Source of the DNA: Lachnospiraceae bacterium
GTDB lineage: Bacteria; Bacillota; Clostridia; Lachnospirales; Lachnospiraceae
Assembly (NCBI GenBank): GCA_015057425.1
Contig: SVEL01000008.1
Span: 45,668 to 109,667, forward strand
Length of the DNA: 64,000 nucleotides
Direction of reading: 5' to 3'
Under the pieces are notes generated by a model. That model did no database searches. It was not told where the DNA came from and saw nothing but the letters and a program-made list of their open reading frames with translations. Within the stretch, counting starts at the first letter, position 1. Every line of letters begins with the position of its first letter. Below are positions 26,262 to 34,966 of this stretch, piece after piece. The position numbers were made by a program, and so were the translations under genes.

Positions 26262-26615
26262 ATGGCAAGAATTAAAGGCGGATTAGGCGCTAAGAAGAGA
26301 CATAATAGAACATTAAAGCTCGCTAAAGGTTACAGAGGAGCAAGATCAAAACAGTACAGAATTGCTAAACAGTCTGTAATGAGAGCATTAACATCAGCTT
26401 ACGCTGGTAGAAAAGAAAGAAAGAGACAGTTCAGACAGTTATGGATTGCAAGAATCAATGCAGCTGCAAGAATGAACGGTTTATCATATAGCAAGATGAT
26501 GCATGGCTTAAAGGTATCAGGTATCGATATCAACAGAAAGATGTTAGCTGAAATGGCAGTTAACGATGCAGAAGGTTTTGCAAAATTAGCAGAAGTAGCA
26601 AAGAAAGCCTGCTAA
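26262..26615 (+). CDS. rplT: Ribosomal protein bL20
   Basis: A 117-residue basic protein that binds 23S rRNA early in large-subunit assembly. The start [20 protein letters not shown], the [13 protein letters not shown] stretch and the C-terminal globular part with [10 protein letters not shown] are typical. In Firmicutes it represses its own operon through the L20 leader seen upstream. It has the expected length. A small hairpin (TAAGCG with CGCTTA) and a terminator follow. Confidence 0.98.
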   Translation: MARIKGGLGAKKRHNRTLKLAKGYRGARSKQYRIAKQSVMRALTSAYAGRKERKRQFRQLWIARINAAARMNGLSYSKMMHGLKVSGIDINRKMLAEMAVNDAEGFAKLAEVAKKAC

Positions 26616-26710
26616 TTCCATAAGCGTGGACAAGCGCTTAGATAAGACTTGATAAAAGAGATTGCGGTTAAGTGAAGTTTAGCCGGAATTGACAATTTAG
26701 TTTGAGCATG

Positions 26711-26746
26711 AAACCCTTGTGAAAGAAATTTCGCAAGGGTTTTTGT
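26711..26746 (+). terminator. Terminator of the infC operon
   Basis: AAACCCTTG pairs with CAAGGGTTT, with an internal GAAA/TTTC stem, followed by TTTTG. It lies about 95 bases after the rplT stop. Confidence 0.82.
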
Positions 26747-27300
26747 TGTGGTATAAACGTGTTTTGTTGAGAGTAGCTTTAGCGGGCAAGAGTTGTTTTG
26801 TGGGGAAGTAACTTTAGCGGAAGTTTTTGCTATATAAAAAAATTGTCTGTACAGCAACAAAAAACGAACAAAAATCAACATAATACTTTGGATTATGTAA
26901 ACTAAATGCACGGATTTTTGCTATATGAAAAAATTCTTACTGTAGCAAAAAAAATCAACATATTTTTGTGTTTTTTTAACTAATTTTTTTATATAGCAAA
27001 AATAGTGACCATAAGTTAACATAATTCGAGAAAAATAGCCATATTTTCCTGGATTCCAACAAGAAATTTTTGCTACGGCAAGAATTTTTTTGTATATATA
27101 AAATTTGCAGATATAAATACAAAAAGTCCCCTTGCAACGATATAAATACAAAAAAGTCTCATTGCGACGGTAGAAATACAAATAATCTTCCATCTTCGAG
27201 TATAGAAATATAATTCGCATCCCCGCATCAGCAATGAAAAACAAGTCCTCGCGCCAGCAATGTAAGAACAAGTCCCCACGTCAGCAATGGAATAATCAAA
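26747..27300. repeat. Gene-free, repeat-rich region
   Basis: No convincing gene is seen. The left half holds dispersed copies of TTTTTGCTATAT (near 26826 and 26915) and its inverse ATATAGCAAAAA (near 26992), each next to A/T runs. The right half (about 27110-27300) is a degenerate tandem array of roughly 30 bases per unit, with cores ATAAATACAAAAA-GTC and CAGCAATG-AACAAGTCC. Minus-strand frames across it are open but lack ribosome sites and encode only low-complexity Tyr/Phe-rich peptides. Confidence 0.6.
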
Positions 27301-28074
27301 TCATCCAAAATAATGTTCAATAGTTTTCTTGATGTCTTCTGCGTTTAAAGGATGCGAAGAAGTTTCGCTTGTAATGATGAGATTCATAGACGGAATTATA
27401 CCGTTGGATGTATAAAGTTGTATTTTAGCAGTGGCATTCTTGATATATGAAGGATTGTCCATCATACCAAAATGTTCCCAATAATATATCTTGTCAGTTT
27501 CCGGATGTCGGATGGTAAAGTCAGGATAAATAGTAGATTCACCAAGTTTTAATGCTTGTTCGTACCTAAAAGGTATTTGATTTGTAGACAATGCCATATC
27601 TATCATTGCTTCAGATTTAGAACGCAAAAGGTTACCGGAAATGCCTTTGTGTACGAGAGCTTCAGGGTGATTCATATTTCTTTCATATGTAGAATTCATC
27701 CAAAGTGATAAATCTTCAGATTTTGGTGTAAAATACTTTGATAAGATTTGATGTGCGTCAGGGATAGTTTCCAGTATTTTTGTAGTGGAATCAACAGAAG
27801 AATGATGAGTCAAATAAAAATTCAGAGCAAGAAGTTCATGCTTTAAGTCAGAAAGTTTTGCAGTTAAATACTTTTTGTAAATAAGGCTTTCAATAAGGGA
27901 AGAATTACTATGAGGAATGTAGGTTTTGGTGTTGCCATAGCTGCAGAACCAGCTGTGATATTTGCCATTGGCAGTATATAGAATTTTCCCCGGCGGAAGA
28001 AGATGTAATTCATCCTCAATAGATTCTATTTCAGATTTGAGTTTGTCGCACTCAGATAAAATACGTTGATACAG
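27301..28074 (-). CDS. PD-(D/E)XK nuclease-like protein with a non-standard start codon
   Basis: The frame is open from a stop near 28110 and contains no ATG, GTG or TTG until a TTG at 27813, yet similar coding character continues far upstream of that. An AAAGGAGGT site at 28084-28092 precedes ACG (28075-28077) and CTG (28072-28074). I take CTG, giving 257 residues. The N-terminal half has a charged helix, then NGKYHSWFCSYG and YIPHSNSSLIESL. The C-terminal half has RSKSEAMI, the strand IYPDFTIRH and YYWEHFGMMD, the E...D...ExH arrangement of restriction-endonuclease-like domains. No partner is adjacent. The family recalls conserved proteins of unknown role in Lachnospiraceae. Confidence 0.72.
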   Translation of the reverse strand: MYQRILSECDKLKSEIESIEDELHLLPPGKILYTANGKYHSWFCSYGNTKTYIPHSNSSLIESLIYKKYLTAKLSDLKHELLALNFYLTHHSSVDSTTKILETIPDAHQILSKYFTPKSEDLSLWMNSTYERNMNHPEALVHKGISGNLLRSKSEAMIDMALSTNQIPFRYEQALKLGESTIYPDFTIRHPETDKIYYWEHFGMMDNPSYIKNATAKIQLYTSNGIIPSMNLIITSETSSHPLNAEDIKKTIEHYFG

Positions 28075-28259
28075 CGTAAAGATACCTCCTTTTATAAAAA
28101 TTATACTCTACAACAATTTAATCATATTTTACAAAGGAAATCAAGATGCAACAGAAGATTTTTTGTGACAAAAGCAACGAGTATGTTAATTCGCCAATAA
28201 AGCGAATATATTAGAAAACTCCGTTATTGATTTGTAATAATTATTTGTATATATTTTAC

Positions 28260-28273
28260 TTGTAAGCTTACAA
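28260..28273. promoter_or_regulatory. Palindrome upstream of the XRE/TPR gene
   Basis: TTGTAAGCTTACAA is perfectly symmetric, and a second, looser pair AGTAA...TTACT follows at 28276-28295. It could be an operator for the adjacent XRE regulator. The rest of 28075-28387 is AT-rich and holds only the divergent ribosome sites and promoters. Confidence 0.45.
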
Positions 28274-28387
28274 ATAGTAAATGTTGTAAGTTACTATGAA
28301 AATGTAAAAATTCTGAAATAGAAATGTATGAAATTTAGCATTTTTATAGTAACATTTACGCAAATCGAGTATGAAAGGATAAAATAT

Positions 28388-29434
28388 ATGAACTTAGGAA
28401 ATAAAATAAAGTCATTGCGTGTAAAAGCAGGATGTACACAGGAAGTGTTGGCACAGGAATTTGGGGTAAGTTTTCAAACAATATCGAAATGGGAAAACAA
28501 TATATGTGCTCCGGATATAGAAATGCTTCCAAAAATTTCAGTTTATTTTGGTATTTCAATAGATGAACTGTTTGATTTGACTGTAGATGAAAGGTTACAT
28601 CGAATAGAAAATATGTTAGATATGGAACAGGAAATTTCTAACAAAACATTTGAAGAAACCGTAAGCTTTTTGCAGCAACAGCTTGAAGTAACAACTGACA
28701 GGGCCAAAATATATAATTTTTTGGCACATGTATATCATCACAGAATGGACAGTGATTCTGTGAAAGTAAGTATGTATGCAAAAAAAGCGCTGAAATTGAA
28801 ACCGGACGTGAAAAATTGTCAATGGCTTCTCCAAAAAGCTGAAGGTGCGGCGGCAAGAGACTGGGTTGCGAAGAATCATAATGATATAATTGAGTTTTAT
28901 AAAGAGTTAGTTAAGAACAATCCGGACGAATTGTATAATTATCTGGAATTGATAGATAATTTGATTGCAGACAATAGAATAAATGAAGCAACAGAATATT
29001 TAAATATGTACAATAATCACAAAAACTGCGAAAAATTCAGAGTTATATACTATGAATGGAAAATAGCATATGCCGGTCATAATAAAGAAATGATGAAACA
29101 AAAACTTAAGCAGCTTGAGGAAAAATATGCTGATGACGGGACGGCCATGTTTTTAGTGGCAGATTTATATGCCGGCAGTATGGAATTTGATAAAGCCATA
29201 TTATACTATGAAAGATCTTTTGAATTAGATAAAAAGCAGGGAAAACCATTATATACAGATGCGCTTGAATCAATAGCATTAATGTATCAAATTGAAGGTC
29301 AATATGAAAATGCTATAAAATATTATGATAAAATACTAACTGTACTGGAGGAGTATTTTGGATTTACAGAAGGTGCACCGGTTGAATCAATTATAGAAAG
29401 AAGGAATAATCTGTTAAATAAGATGAAGCAGTAA
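28388..29434 (+). CDS. XRE-family regulator with TPR repeats
   Basis: A 348-residue protein. The N-terminal 65 residues are a helix-turn-helix of the Cro/CI type (GNKIKSLRVKAGCTQEVLAQEFGVSFQTISKWENN, then PKISVYFGISIDELF). The remainder is helical with TPR-like units, clearest at DLYAGSMEFDKAILYYERSFEL and MYQIEGQYENAIKYYDKIL. In Firmicutes this design belongs to regulators that sense small peptides or partner proteins. The start is chosen at MNLGNKIK, where GAAAGGA precedes; a longer frame from 28328 has no site. No small peptide gene is visible next to it, so the ligand is unknown. It is separate from serS downstream. Confidence 0.88.
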   Translation: MNLGNKIKSLRVKAGCTQEVLAQEFGVSFQTISKWENNICAPDIEMLPKISVYFGISIDELFDLTVDERLHRIENMLDMEQEISNKTFEETVSFLQQQLEVTTDRAKIYNFLAHVYHHRMDSDSVKVSMYAKKALKLKPDVKNCQWLLQKAEGAAARDWVAKNHNDIIEFYKELVKNNPDELYNYLELIDNLIADNRINEATEYLNMYNNHKNCEKFRVIYYEWKIAYAGHNKEMMKQKLKQLEEKYADDGTAMFLVADLYAGSMEFDKAILYYERSFELDKKQGKPLYTDALESIALMYQIEGQYENAIKYYDKILTVLEEYFGFTEGAPVESIIERRNNLLNKMKQ

Positions 29435-29454
29435 AATCAAAAATATTTATTGCC

Positions 29455-29483
29455 TTGACATATTGTGCCAAAGTGGGTAAAAT
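29455..29483 (+). promoter_or_regulatory. serS promoter
   Basis: TTGACA at 29455-29460, a 17-base spacer, and TAAAAT at 29478-29483. It is close behind the stop of the XRE gene and just ahead of the T-box leader. Confidence 0.85.
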
Positions 29484-29499
29484 ACCAATAGTTAAATAA

Positions 29500-29782
29500 A
29501 TCGGCAGTGACTAAAGCTACGATTATGTAATCTCTACAGAGAGCCGGTGGGTGGTGTGAACCGGTGAGAAGAGTAATTTTTCCACTTTAAGAGCCGGCAG
29601 TGAAAGCTGCAGGGAGTGCCCTTTACAGCACATTAGAGAGGTTATATGATATAATATATTGTCTGAGCATCGTCGTATGTGATTGTGTGTGACTATATAT
29701 GACATTTCTATAACAAGATGGGTGGCAACGCGGTTAATATCGTCCCATATACGCATGAAGTGTGTGTATATGGGATTTTTTG
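29500..29782 (+). ncRNA. T-box leader of serS (serine-specific)
   Basis: The T-box motif GATGGGTGGCAACGCGG lies at about 29717-29733. Stem I carries CAGAGAGCCGGTGGGTGG and the apical part near 29560. The specifier is probably TCC (Ser), in the stretch TTTTCCACTTTAAGAG. The terminator stem GTCCCATATACGC...GTGTATATGGGA ends in TTTTTT. It permits serS expression when uncharged tRNA-Ser is abundant. Confidence 0.9.
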
Positions 29783-29896
29783 TTGTATACTTTATATTTA
29801 AAATATGAAAATGCAACAATAAATTTCCCATAAGGATACACCTTGCATCTATGTATAAAAAATAGGTAACAAAATAATATAAGTGAAGGAGACATG

Positions 29897-29949
29897 CTTC
29901 CTCTGCTCATCAGAGGATTCGCATTTTTGCTTCGCAAAAAAGGAGGAAG
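29897..29949 (+). promoter_or_regulatory. Possible ribosome-site switch before serS
   Basis: CTTCCTC (29897-29903) can pair with GAGGAAG (29943-29949) in the ribosome site. CCTCTG (29900-29905) can instead pair locally with CAGAGG (29911-29916). A third hairpin, TTTTTGC/GCAAAAA, touches the site. The first two exclude one another. Confidence 0.45.
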
Positions 29950-29952
29950 AAT

Positions 29953-31242
29953 ATGTTAGATTTAAAGTTTTTAAGAGAAAATCCTGAAGTTGTAAAGCAG
30001 AATATAAGAAATAAGTTCCAGGATTCAAAGTTACCATTAGTTGATGAAGTTATTGAACTTGATGCAGAAAGCAGAAAGACGAAACAGGAAGCTGATGATT
30101 TAAGAGCCAGCAGAAAGACAATTTCAAAGCAGATTGGTGCACTTATGGCACAGGGAAAGAAAGAAGAAGCAGAAGAGTTAAAGGCACAGGTTAACGAAGA
30201 TGCAGAAAGACTTGCTGAACTTGAGGCTAAAGAAGCCCAACTTCAGGAAGAAGTAAAGAAGAGAATGATGATTATTCCAAATATCATCGACTCATCTGTT
30301 CCGATCGGTAAAGATGACAGCGAAAATGTTGAAGTTCAGAAGTACGGTGAACCTGTAGTACCTGATTTTGAAATTCCATATCATGCAGAGATTATGGAAA
30401 AATTTGATGGTCTTGACCTTGACAGTGCAAGAAAAGTAGCCGGCAACGGATTCTATTACCTTATGGGTGATGTTGCAAGATTACATTCTGCAATTATCTC
30501 TTATGCAAGAGACTTTATGATTAACAGAGGCTTCACATATTGTATTCCGCCATTTATGATAAGAAGTGAAGTTGTTACAGGCGTAATGAGCTTTGCTGAA
30601 ATGGATGCAATGATGTACAAGATTGAGGGAGAAGACCTTTATCTTATCGGTACAAGTGAACATTCTATGATAGGTAAATTTATCGATACAATTATTCAGG
30701 AAGATGCACTTCCTTATACTCTTACAAGCTATTCACCATGCTTTAGAAAAGAAAAAGGTGCTCATGGTATTGAAGAGAGAGGCGTATACAGAATTCACCA
30801 GTTTGAAAAACAGGAAATGATAGTAGTATGTAAGCCTGAAGACAGTATGGAATGGTTTGACAAATTATGGCAGAACACAGTTGATTTGTTCCGTTCAATG
30901 GATATTCCTGTAAGAACACTTGAATGTTGTTCAGGCGACCTTGCTGACCTTAAAGTTAAGTCAATTGATGTAGAGGCATGGTCACCAAGACAGAAGAAGT
31001 ATTTTGAAGTGGGAAGCTGTTCAAACCTTGGAGATGCACAGGCGAGAAGACTTAAGATAAGAGTAAACGGCAAAGACGGAAAGTATTTTGCTCATACACT
31101 TAATAATACAGTGGTTGCACCACCAAGAATGTTAATTGCATTCCTTGAAAATAACTTAAATGCTGACGGAAGTGTAAACATTCCTGAAGTATTACGTCCT
31201 TATATGGGTGGAATGACTAAGATTGAAGTAAAGAATAAATAA
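29953..31242 (+). CDS. serS: Serine--tRNA ligase
   Basis: A 429-residue class II synthetase charging tRNA-Ser. The N-terminal coiled coil (residues 30-105, rich in Glu, Lys and Ala) binds the long variable arm of tRNA-Ser. The catalytic core has motif 2 in SPCFRKEKGAHGIEERGVYRIHQFEKQEM and motif 3 in NNTVVAPPRMLIAFLENN, with the serine-site segment IGTSEHSM. It has the usual length. The start follows AAAAAGGAGG directly. It is controlled by the T-box leader. The hydrolase gene downstream starts within about 45 bases and may share the transcript. Confidence 0.98.
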   Translation: MLDLKFLRENPEVVKQNIRNKFQDSKLPLVDEVIELDAESRKTKQEADDLRASRKTISKQIGALMAQGKKEEAEELKAQVNEDAERLAELEAKEAQLQEEVKKRMMIIPNIIDSSVPIGKDDSENVEVQKYGEPVVPDFEIPYHAEIMEKFDGLDLDSARKVAGNGFYYLMGDVARLHSAIISYARDFMINRGFTYCIPPFMIRSEVVTGVMSFAEMDAMMYKIEGEDLYLIGTSEHSMIGKFIDTIIQEDALPYTLTSYSPCFRKEKGAHGIEERGVYRIHQFEKQEMIVVCKPEDSMEWFDKLWQNTVDLFRSMDIPVRTLECCSGDLADLKVKSIDVEAWSPRQKKYFEVGSCSNLGDAQARRLKIRVNGKDGKYFAHTLNNTVVAPPRMLIAFLENNLNADGSVNIPEVLRPYMGGMTKIEVKNK

Positions 31243-31287
31243 GATTTAATTTGTGTACCGGATAGACGTAGTTTAAAGGAGACAGCT

Positions 31288-32229
31288 ATGGTTAAGACAG
31301 AAACAGTATTTAAATCAAGTGACAAAGCCCATATGCTAATGGTTACGGTATGGGCTCCGGATAACAAACAAGATATAAAAGCAGTAGTTCAGATAGCACA
31401 TGGTATGAAAGAATATATGGAAAGATATTCGGAATTTGCGCAGTATTTAACAGACAATGGAATTGCTGTAGTAGGAAATGATCATTTAGGGCATGGAAGA
31501 AGCACAGAGAATAAAACAGAACTTGGTTTTTTTAGTTCAGGAGATTCTTCAGATATACTTGTTAAAGATATGTATAGACTTACAAAAAGAATCAACAAAG
31601 CATTTCCGGGAGTGCCGAAATTTTTGATTGGTCACAGTATGGGTTCATTTCTTACAAGAAGATATCTGACTATTTATGGAAATGAGTTAGACGGAGTTAT
31701 TATTATGGGAACAGGTAGCCAATCACAGCTTACGCTTAAAGCCGGGCTTGGCATTATTAAGTTATTGTCATTTATATATGGAGACAAACATAGAAGTAAC
31801 TTTGTTAACAAAATAGTATTTGGCGGATATAATAAGAAAATATCTGAAAAAGACACAGGTAATTGGCTTACAAAAGACCAAAGTGTTGTAGATACCTATA
31901 ATGGTGATCCGTATTGTAATTTTGTATTTACATTAAATGGATTTAAGTGGTTGTTTGAAAATATGGAATATGTTCAAAAACCGGATAACTATATGAAAAC
32001 GCCTAAAGACATACCGATGCTTATAATATCAGGTAAAGATGATCCTGTAGGAAACTACGGAAAAGGTGTAAAAAAGGTTTATGACATATACAAAAAATGT
32101 GGAGTTCATGACGTAAGTATGAAGCTGTATGAAAATGACAGACATGAGCTTATAAATGAAACTGACAAAGAAGTTGTATATGCAGATATACTTGATTGGA
32201 TAGTTAAAAATAAAGAATCTCGTTTGTGA
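31288..32229 (+). CDS. Alpha/beta hydrolase, monoacylglycerol lipase-like
   Basis: A 313-residue cytoplasmic hydrolase of the serine-aminopeptidase S33/lysophospholipase type. The oxyanion region is VVQIAHGMKEYMERY, the nucleophile elbow GHSMGSF, and the acid is probably the Asp in ISGKDDPVG. The catalytic His is in ENDRHELINE. The lid region between the nucleophile and the acid is long, as in monoglyceride lipases. It has no signal peptide. Genes of this type are common in Clostridia and act on lipid esters; the natural substrate cannot be read. It has its own AAAGGAGA site and is followed by a terminator. Confidence 0.88.
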   Translation: MVKTETVFKSSDKAHMLMVTVWAPDNKQDIKAVVQIAHGMKEYMERYSEFAQYLTDNGIAVVGNDHLGHGRSTENKTELGFFSSGDSSDILVKDMYRLTKRINKAFPGVPKFLIGHSMGSFLTRRYLTIYGNELDGVIIMGTGSQSQLTLKAGLGIIKLLSFIYGDKHRSNFVNKIVFGGYNKKISEKDTGNWLTKDQSVVDTYNGDPYCNFVFTLNGFKWLFENMEYVQKPDNYMKTPKDIPMLIISGKDDPVGNYGKGVKKVYDIYKKCGVHDVSMKLYENDRHELINETDKEVVYADILDWIVKNKESRL

Positions 32230-32263
32230 GATTCTCTGCGCCCGAGCGGTATTGAGCAGCAAT

Positions 32264-32305
32264 AAAAAAAGACTTAAGACCTTAAAGAGGACTTAAGTCT
32301 TTTTT
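32264..32305. terminator. Bidirectional terminator
   Basis: AAAAAAAGACTTAAG pairs with CTTAAGTCTTTTTT. It ends the hydrolase transcript and, on the minus strand, the tRNA-Leu(CAG) transcript. Confidence 0.88.
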
Positions 32306-32308
32306 AAT

Positions 32309-32391
32309 GCAGCTAACGGGAGTCGAACCCGAACTCGCGATTGCGAATATGAACCTGAATCATACGCGTCTGCCAATTCCGCCATAGCTGC
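32309..32391 (-). tRNA. tRNA-Leu (anticodon CAG)
   Basis: An 83-base class II tRNA with a long variable arm. The acceptor stem GCAGCTA pairs with TAGCTGC, and the T arm carries GGTTCGAC. The anticodon stem TATGA/TCATA encloses the loop TTCAGGT, giving CAG, which reads CUG. CCA is not encoded. Confidence 0.92.
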
Positions 32392-32443
32392 ATACAGATG
32401 TAAATTGCTTATATATTAATATAAGAAAAACACCCATAGTATG

Positions 32444-32479
32444 AAAAAAACTTCCAATTCACTTAGTGACTCGGAAGTT
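32444..32479 (-). terminator. Terminator between the two tRNA-Leu genes
   Basis: On the minus strand AACTTCC pairs with GGAAGTT, a second stem CACTAAGTG lies inside, and T residues follow. The promoter-proximal tRNA may thus be ended before the distal one. Confidence 0.7.
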
Positions 32480-32485
32480 TATAAT

Positions 32486-32565
32486 GCGGGAAAAGGGACT
32501 TGAACCCTCACGACTGTTGTCACATGATCCTTAGTCATGCCTGTCTGCCAATTCCAGCATTCCCG
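32486..32565 (-). tRNA. tRNA-Leu (anticodon AAG)
   Basis: An 80-base class II tRNA. The acceptor stem is GCGGGAA with TTCCCGC and the T arm has GGTTCAAG. The anticodon stem CATGA/TCATG encloses the loop CTAAGGA, giving AAG. An A34 leucine tRNA is less usual in bacteria but known in Firmicutes. CCA is not encoded. Confidence 0.9.
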
Positions 32566-32603
32566 CATCTGTCTGTAAGATGTATCTCATAGACACGTCC
32601 ATT

Positions 32604-32632
32604 ATATTAACATTTATAAACAGATTTGTCAA
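32604..32632 (-). promoter_or_regulatory. Promoter of the tRNA-Leu genes
   Basis: On the minus strand TTGACA, a 17-base spacer, and TAATAT, about 40 bases before the first tRNA. Confidence 0.75.
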
Positions 32633-32767
32633 CAACTAATTTAAAAAAAATATAACAATCGGATGTACTTTATTGAAATAATGTGATATTATAATGATGT
32701 TGATTGCAATTGACAAATAATTAAAAGGGAGAATACATTAATATCGGTAATGCATAGTAGGAGAAAT

Positions 32768-34046
32768 ATGAAGATTAAGGATTATTTAAGTGCAGCTTTA
32801 TGGGAAGTTAAGGCGGGAAAAAGAAAAGTATTTTTTATTACAGTATTTATGTTTATTGGATTAATGATGCTTATATTAACCAATGTAACAGAAAAAAATA
32901 TTCTTGATTATCTTGATAGAGGAATACTGGAAACACCGGCATTAAAAACAGTTATCGTTTATGATGAAAAGCTTTTTGAACAATTGAAGAGCGATGAAAG
33001 AGTAGCAGATACATATATATATGCGGGGATATGGTCGCCGAATTTTGAAAATTCAAAAGAACTTATTGGTGTTGAGACTAATCAGATAGACGTACAAAGT
33101 TACAGTAAAGTATATGAAGATTATATTATTGCAGGACGTGGAATTGAAAATGAAAATGAAATAATTGTACCTAAATATCTTATTGAATATGGTAATTTAA
33201 GTAGCAGTGAGTATATAGATATGGAAGATTGTCTTGGTAAGAAAATAGTTGTCAGTGATTGTCGTTTTAACATATATACAGATGAGGAATTAGGCGAGGT
33301 TAATTATGAATTTACAGTGGTTGGAGTTATTGATAATCTGGCACTGTCTGTATATGGTTTTTTTGCTGAAGAAGAAAGTATCAATGACAAAAAAAAGAGA
33401 ACTTGCAGATAAGACGTACGATGAAGATAAAGTAATAGATAAGTTATATTCCATGGGACTTGATGAAACGTATCTTGATAAAATAGATAATATATTTTAT
33501 GACAATGTTATAGAAAGAAAAGCAGTTGTATGTGTAAGTGCAAAAGACAGAGAAAACATTGAAAAAGAGTTTAAAAATGCAGTAACAAGGATGGCGGAAA
33601 TTGATGAAAATATAAAGTATGAAGTAAGCTTAATTTCCATGTGTTTTAGAATTTTTGCAATTATTATTCTGGTGGTTGTTTTTGTAAATATAATTATAAA
33701 TATTATACACAGTATATCAGAAAAAGAATGGGATTTGGCATTAAAGGTTGCAATGGGATATGATAAAAAGCAACTTTCTGCAATAGTGGCTGTAGAGTAT
33801 TTTTTGTTATCCGGGGCTTCTTTGTTATTATCAACAGGTCTTTCATTTTTAATATTAAAGTTTATAAAGAAATTAATGACAGGCATACATATTATGTTTA
33901 TATCAATACCGATGGAAATGAAACCGGGCTCATGTGTAGCAGCTGCAACAGTGTGTATTATGGCAGTAATAATTTCTTATGTTACATGTAATCTCAGAAT
34001 CAGGAAAATCAATATAGCAAAAGCATTAAAGTCCGAAAAAGATTAA
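32768..34046 (+). pseudogene. FtsX/MacB-like ABC permease with a frameshift at an A8 run
   Basis: The first frame (start at 32768 after AGTAGGAGAAAT) encodes an N-terminal helix and an outer domain up to FAEEESINDK. It then stops 17 bases after a run of eight A (33389-33396). The continuation lies in the next frame from RELADKTYDEDKVID, followed by three C-terminal helices of an FtsX-type permease (SLISMCFRIFAIIILVVVF, VEYFLLSGASLLLS, SCVAAATVCIMAVIISYV). The total length is 3n+1; dropping one A restores a 425-residue permease. This may be a true mutation, a phase-variable tract, polymerase slippage, or a sequencing error. A -1 shift would not give the continuation. It heads an operon with an ATPase and a second permease. 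Confidence 0.85.
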
Positions 34047-34063
34047 AAACGAGGGAAAGATAT

Positions 34064-34948
34064 ATGGAAAACAAAGAAAGAAAAAAGATGAGTATAAAGA
34101 AAAAAATAATTATTGGAACCGTTGCAGCAGTATGTTTGTCAGTGATTGTAGGAGTGATAATTCTTTCCCAAACTGTAAAGTTGTCATTTGAGAAAAATCA
34201 TAAGAATGCAAACGAGGATGTGAAATACATTACATTAAAGCATACACTTGAGAATGGTGAAAGCAGGATTTTTTTTATTTCGGAAGAAGAAAAGATAAAG
34301 GATTTTATCAGTAATATGCCGGAATTAAGTTGCAATCCGTCAATTTATTATTCGCTTGTAGAAGATGAGCAGGAGAAAGAAAAGGTTTCCCTGTTGTTTG
34401 TTTATAATACGAGAAATGACAAAAATCAAATAACAAATAAAAGCATCGGTATGTATTATGAACTGGAAAATACTGATGATGACAAATGGATATGCAGATA
34501 TGATACAAATAACAGTAATTATGCAGTAGGAGGATTTTTGAGTGCATACAAATTAAAATCATCTGCAATCAGTGATTATGTAACAGAATATATAGAAAAT
34601 AATACATGTATTATGGACATGGATAAACTTAAGAATATAGTGTCTCAAAACGATGGAAAAATGAGCGTTCAAAGATTAGGGATGTATCAATATGCAGATA
34701 TTGTCAGTGACTCCGGACGAAACTTTAATATAAAAACAGATTTGTCTAAGGGAACTGCAGGCGAAAAAATGATAATAAAAGTGGATGATGACCACGAGTT
34801 ATACGTTTTTTATGGTTTAAACATAGGTGATTCTATGTATGAATATTATACAAGCGGAATTGTTCTTTATAATAAAAACAGTCAGGAATACATTAATCTT
34901 ATGGAAGATACTGATATTGACAGTTTTCTCTTAGGGCAGACAAATTGA
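34064..34948 (+). CDS. Membrane-anchored protein in the MacB-type operon, unknown
   Basis: A 294-residue protein with a lysine-rich start (KERKKMSIKKK), one membrane helix (IIIGTVAAVCLSVIVGVIIL), and about 250 outer residues. It shows no recognised domain. By position, between a MacB-type permease and its ATPase, it could be an accessory or adaptor protein like the membrane-fusion component of MacAB systems. However, it lacks the hairpin and lipoyl-like features of MacA, so I give no specific name. It has a GAGGGAAAG site, and 17 bases separate it from the frameshifted permease. Confidence 0.7.
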   Translation: MENKERKKMSIKKKIIIGTVAAVCLSVIVGVIILSQTVKLSFEKNHKNANEDVKYITLKHTLENGESRIFFISEEEKIKDFISNMPELSCNPSIYYSLVEDEQEKEKVSLLFVYNTRNDKNQITNKSIGMYYELENTDDDKWICRYDTNNSNYAVGGFLSAYKLKSSAISDYVTEYIENNTCIMDMDKLKNIVSQNDGKMSVQRLGMYQYADIVSDSGRNFNIKTDLSKGTAGEKMIIKVDDDHELYVFYGLNIGDSMYEYYTSGIVLYNKNSQEYINLMEDTDIDSFLLGQTN

Positions 34949-34966
34949 TAAAGGAGATATGCAGGG

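Noticed and set aside
26921..27279. Minus-strand open frames of 68 and 116 codons over the repeat region
   Set aside because: Tyr/Phe-rich low-complexity peptides in competing frames, no ribosome site; the openness follows from the repeat units.
27110..27300. CRISPR-like repeats of about 30 bases
   Set aside because: Units are degenerate along their whole length rather than constant repeats with variable spacers.
33388..33412. Programmed -1 frameshift at the A8 tract
   Set aside because: The -1 frame does not lead to the permease continuation; a +1 shift or loss of one A is needed.
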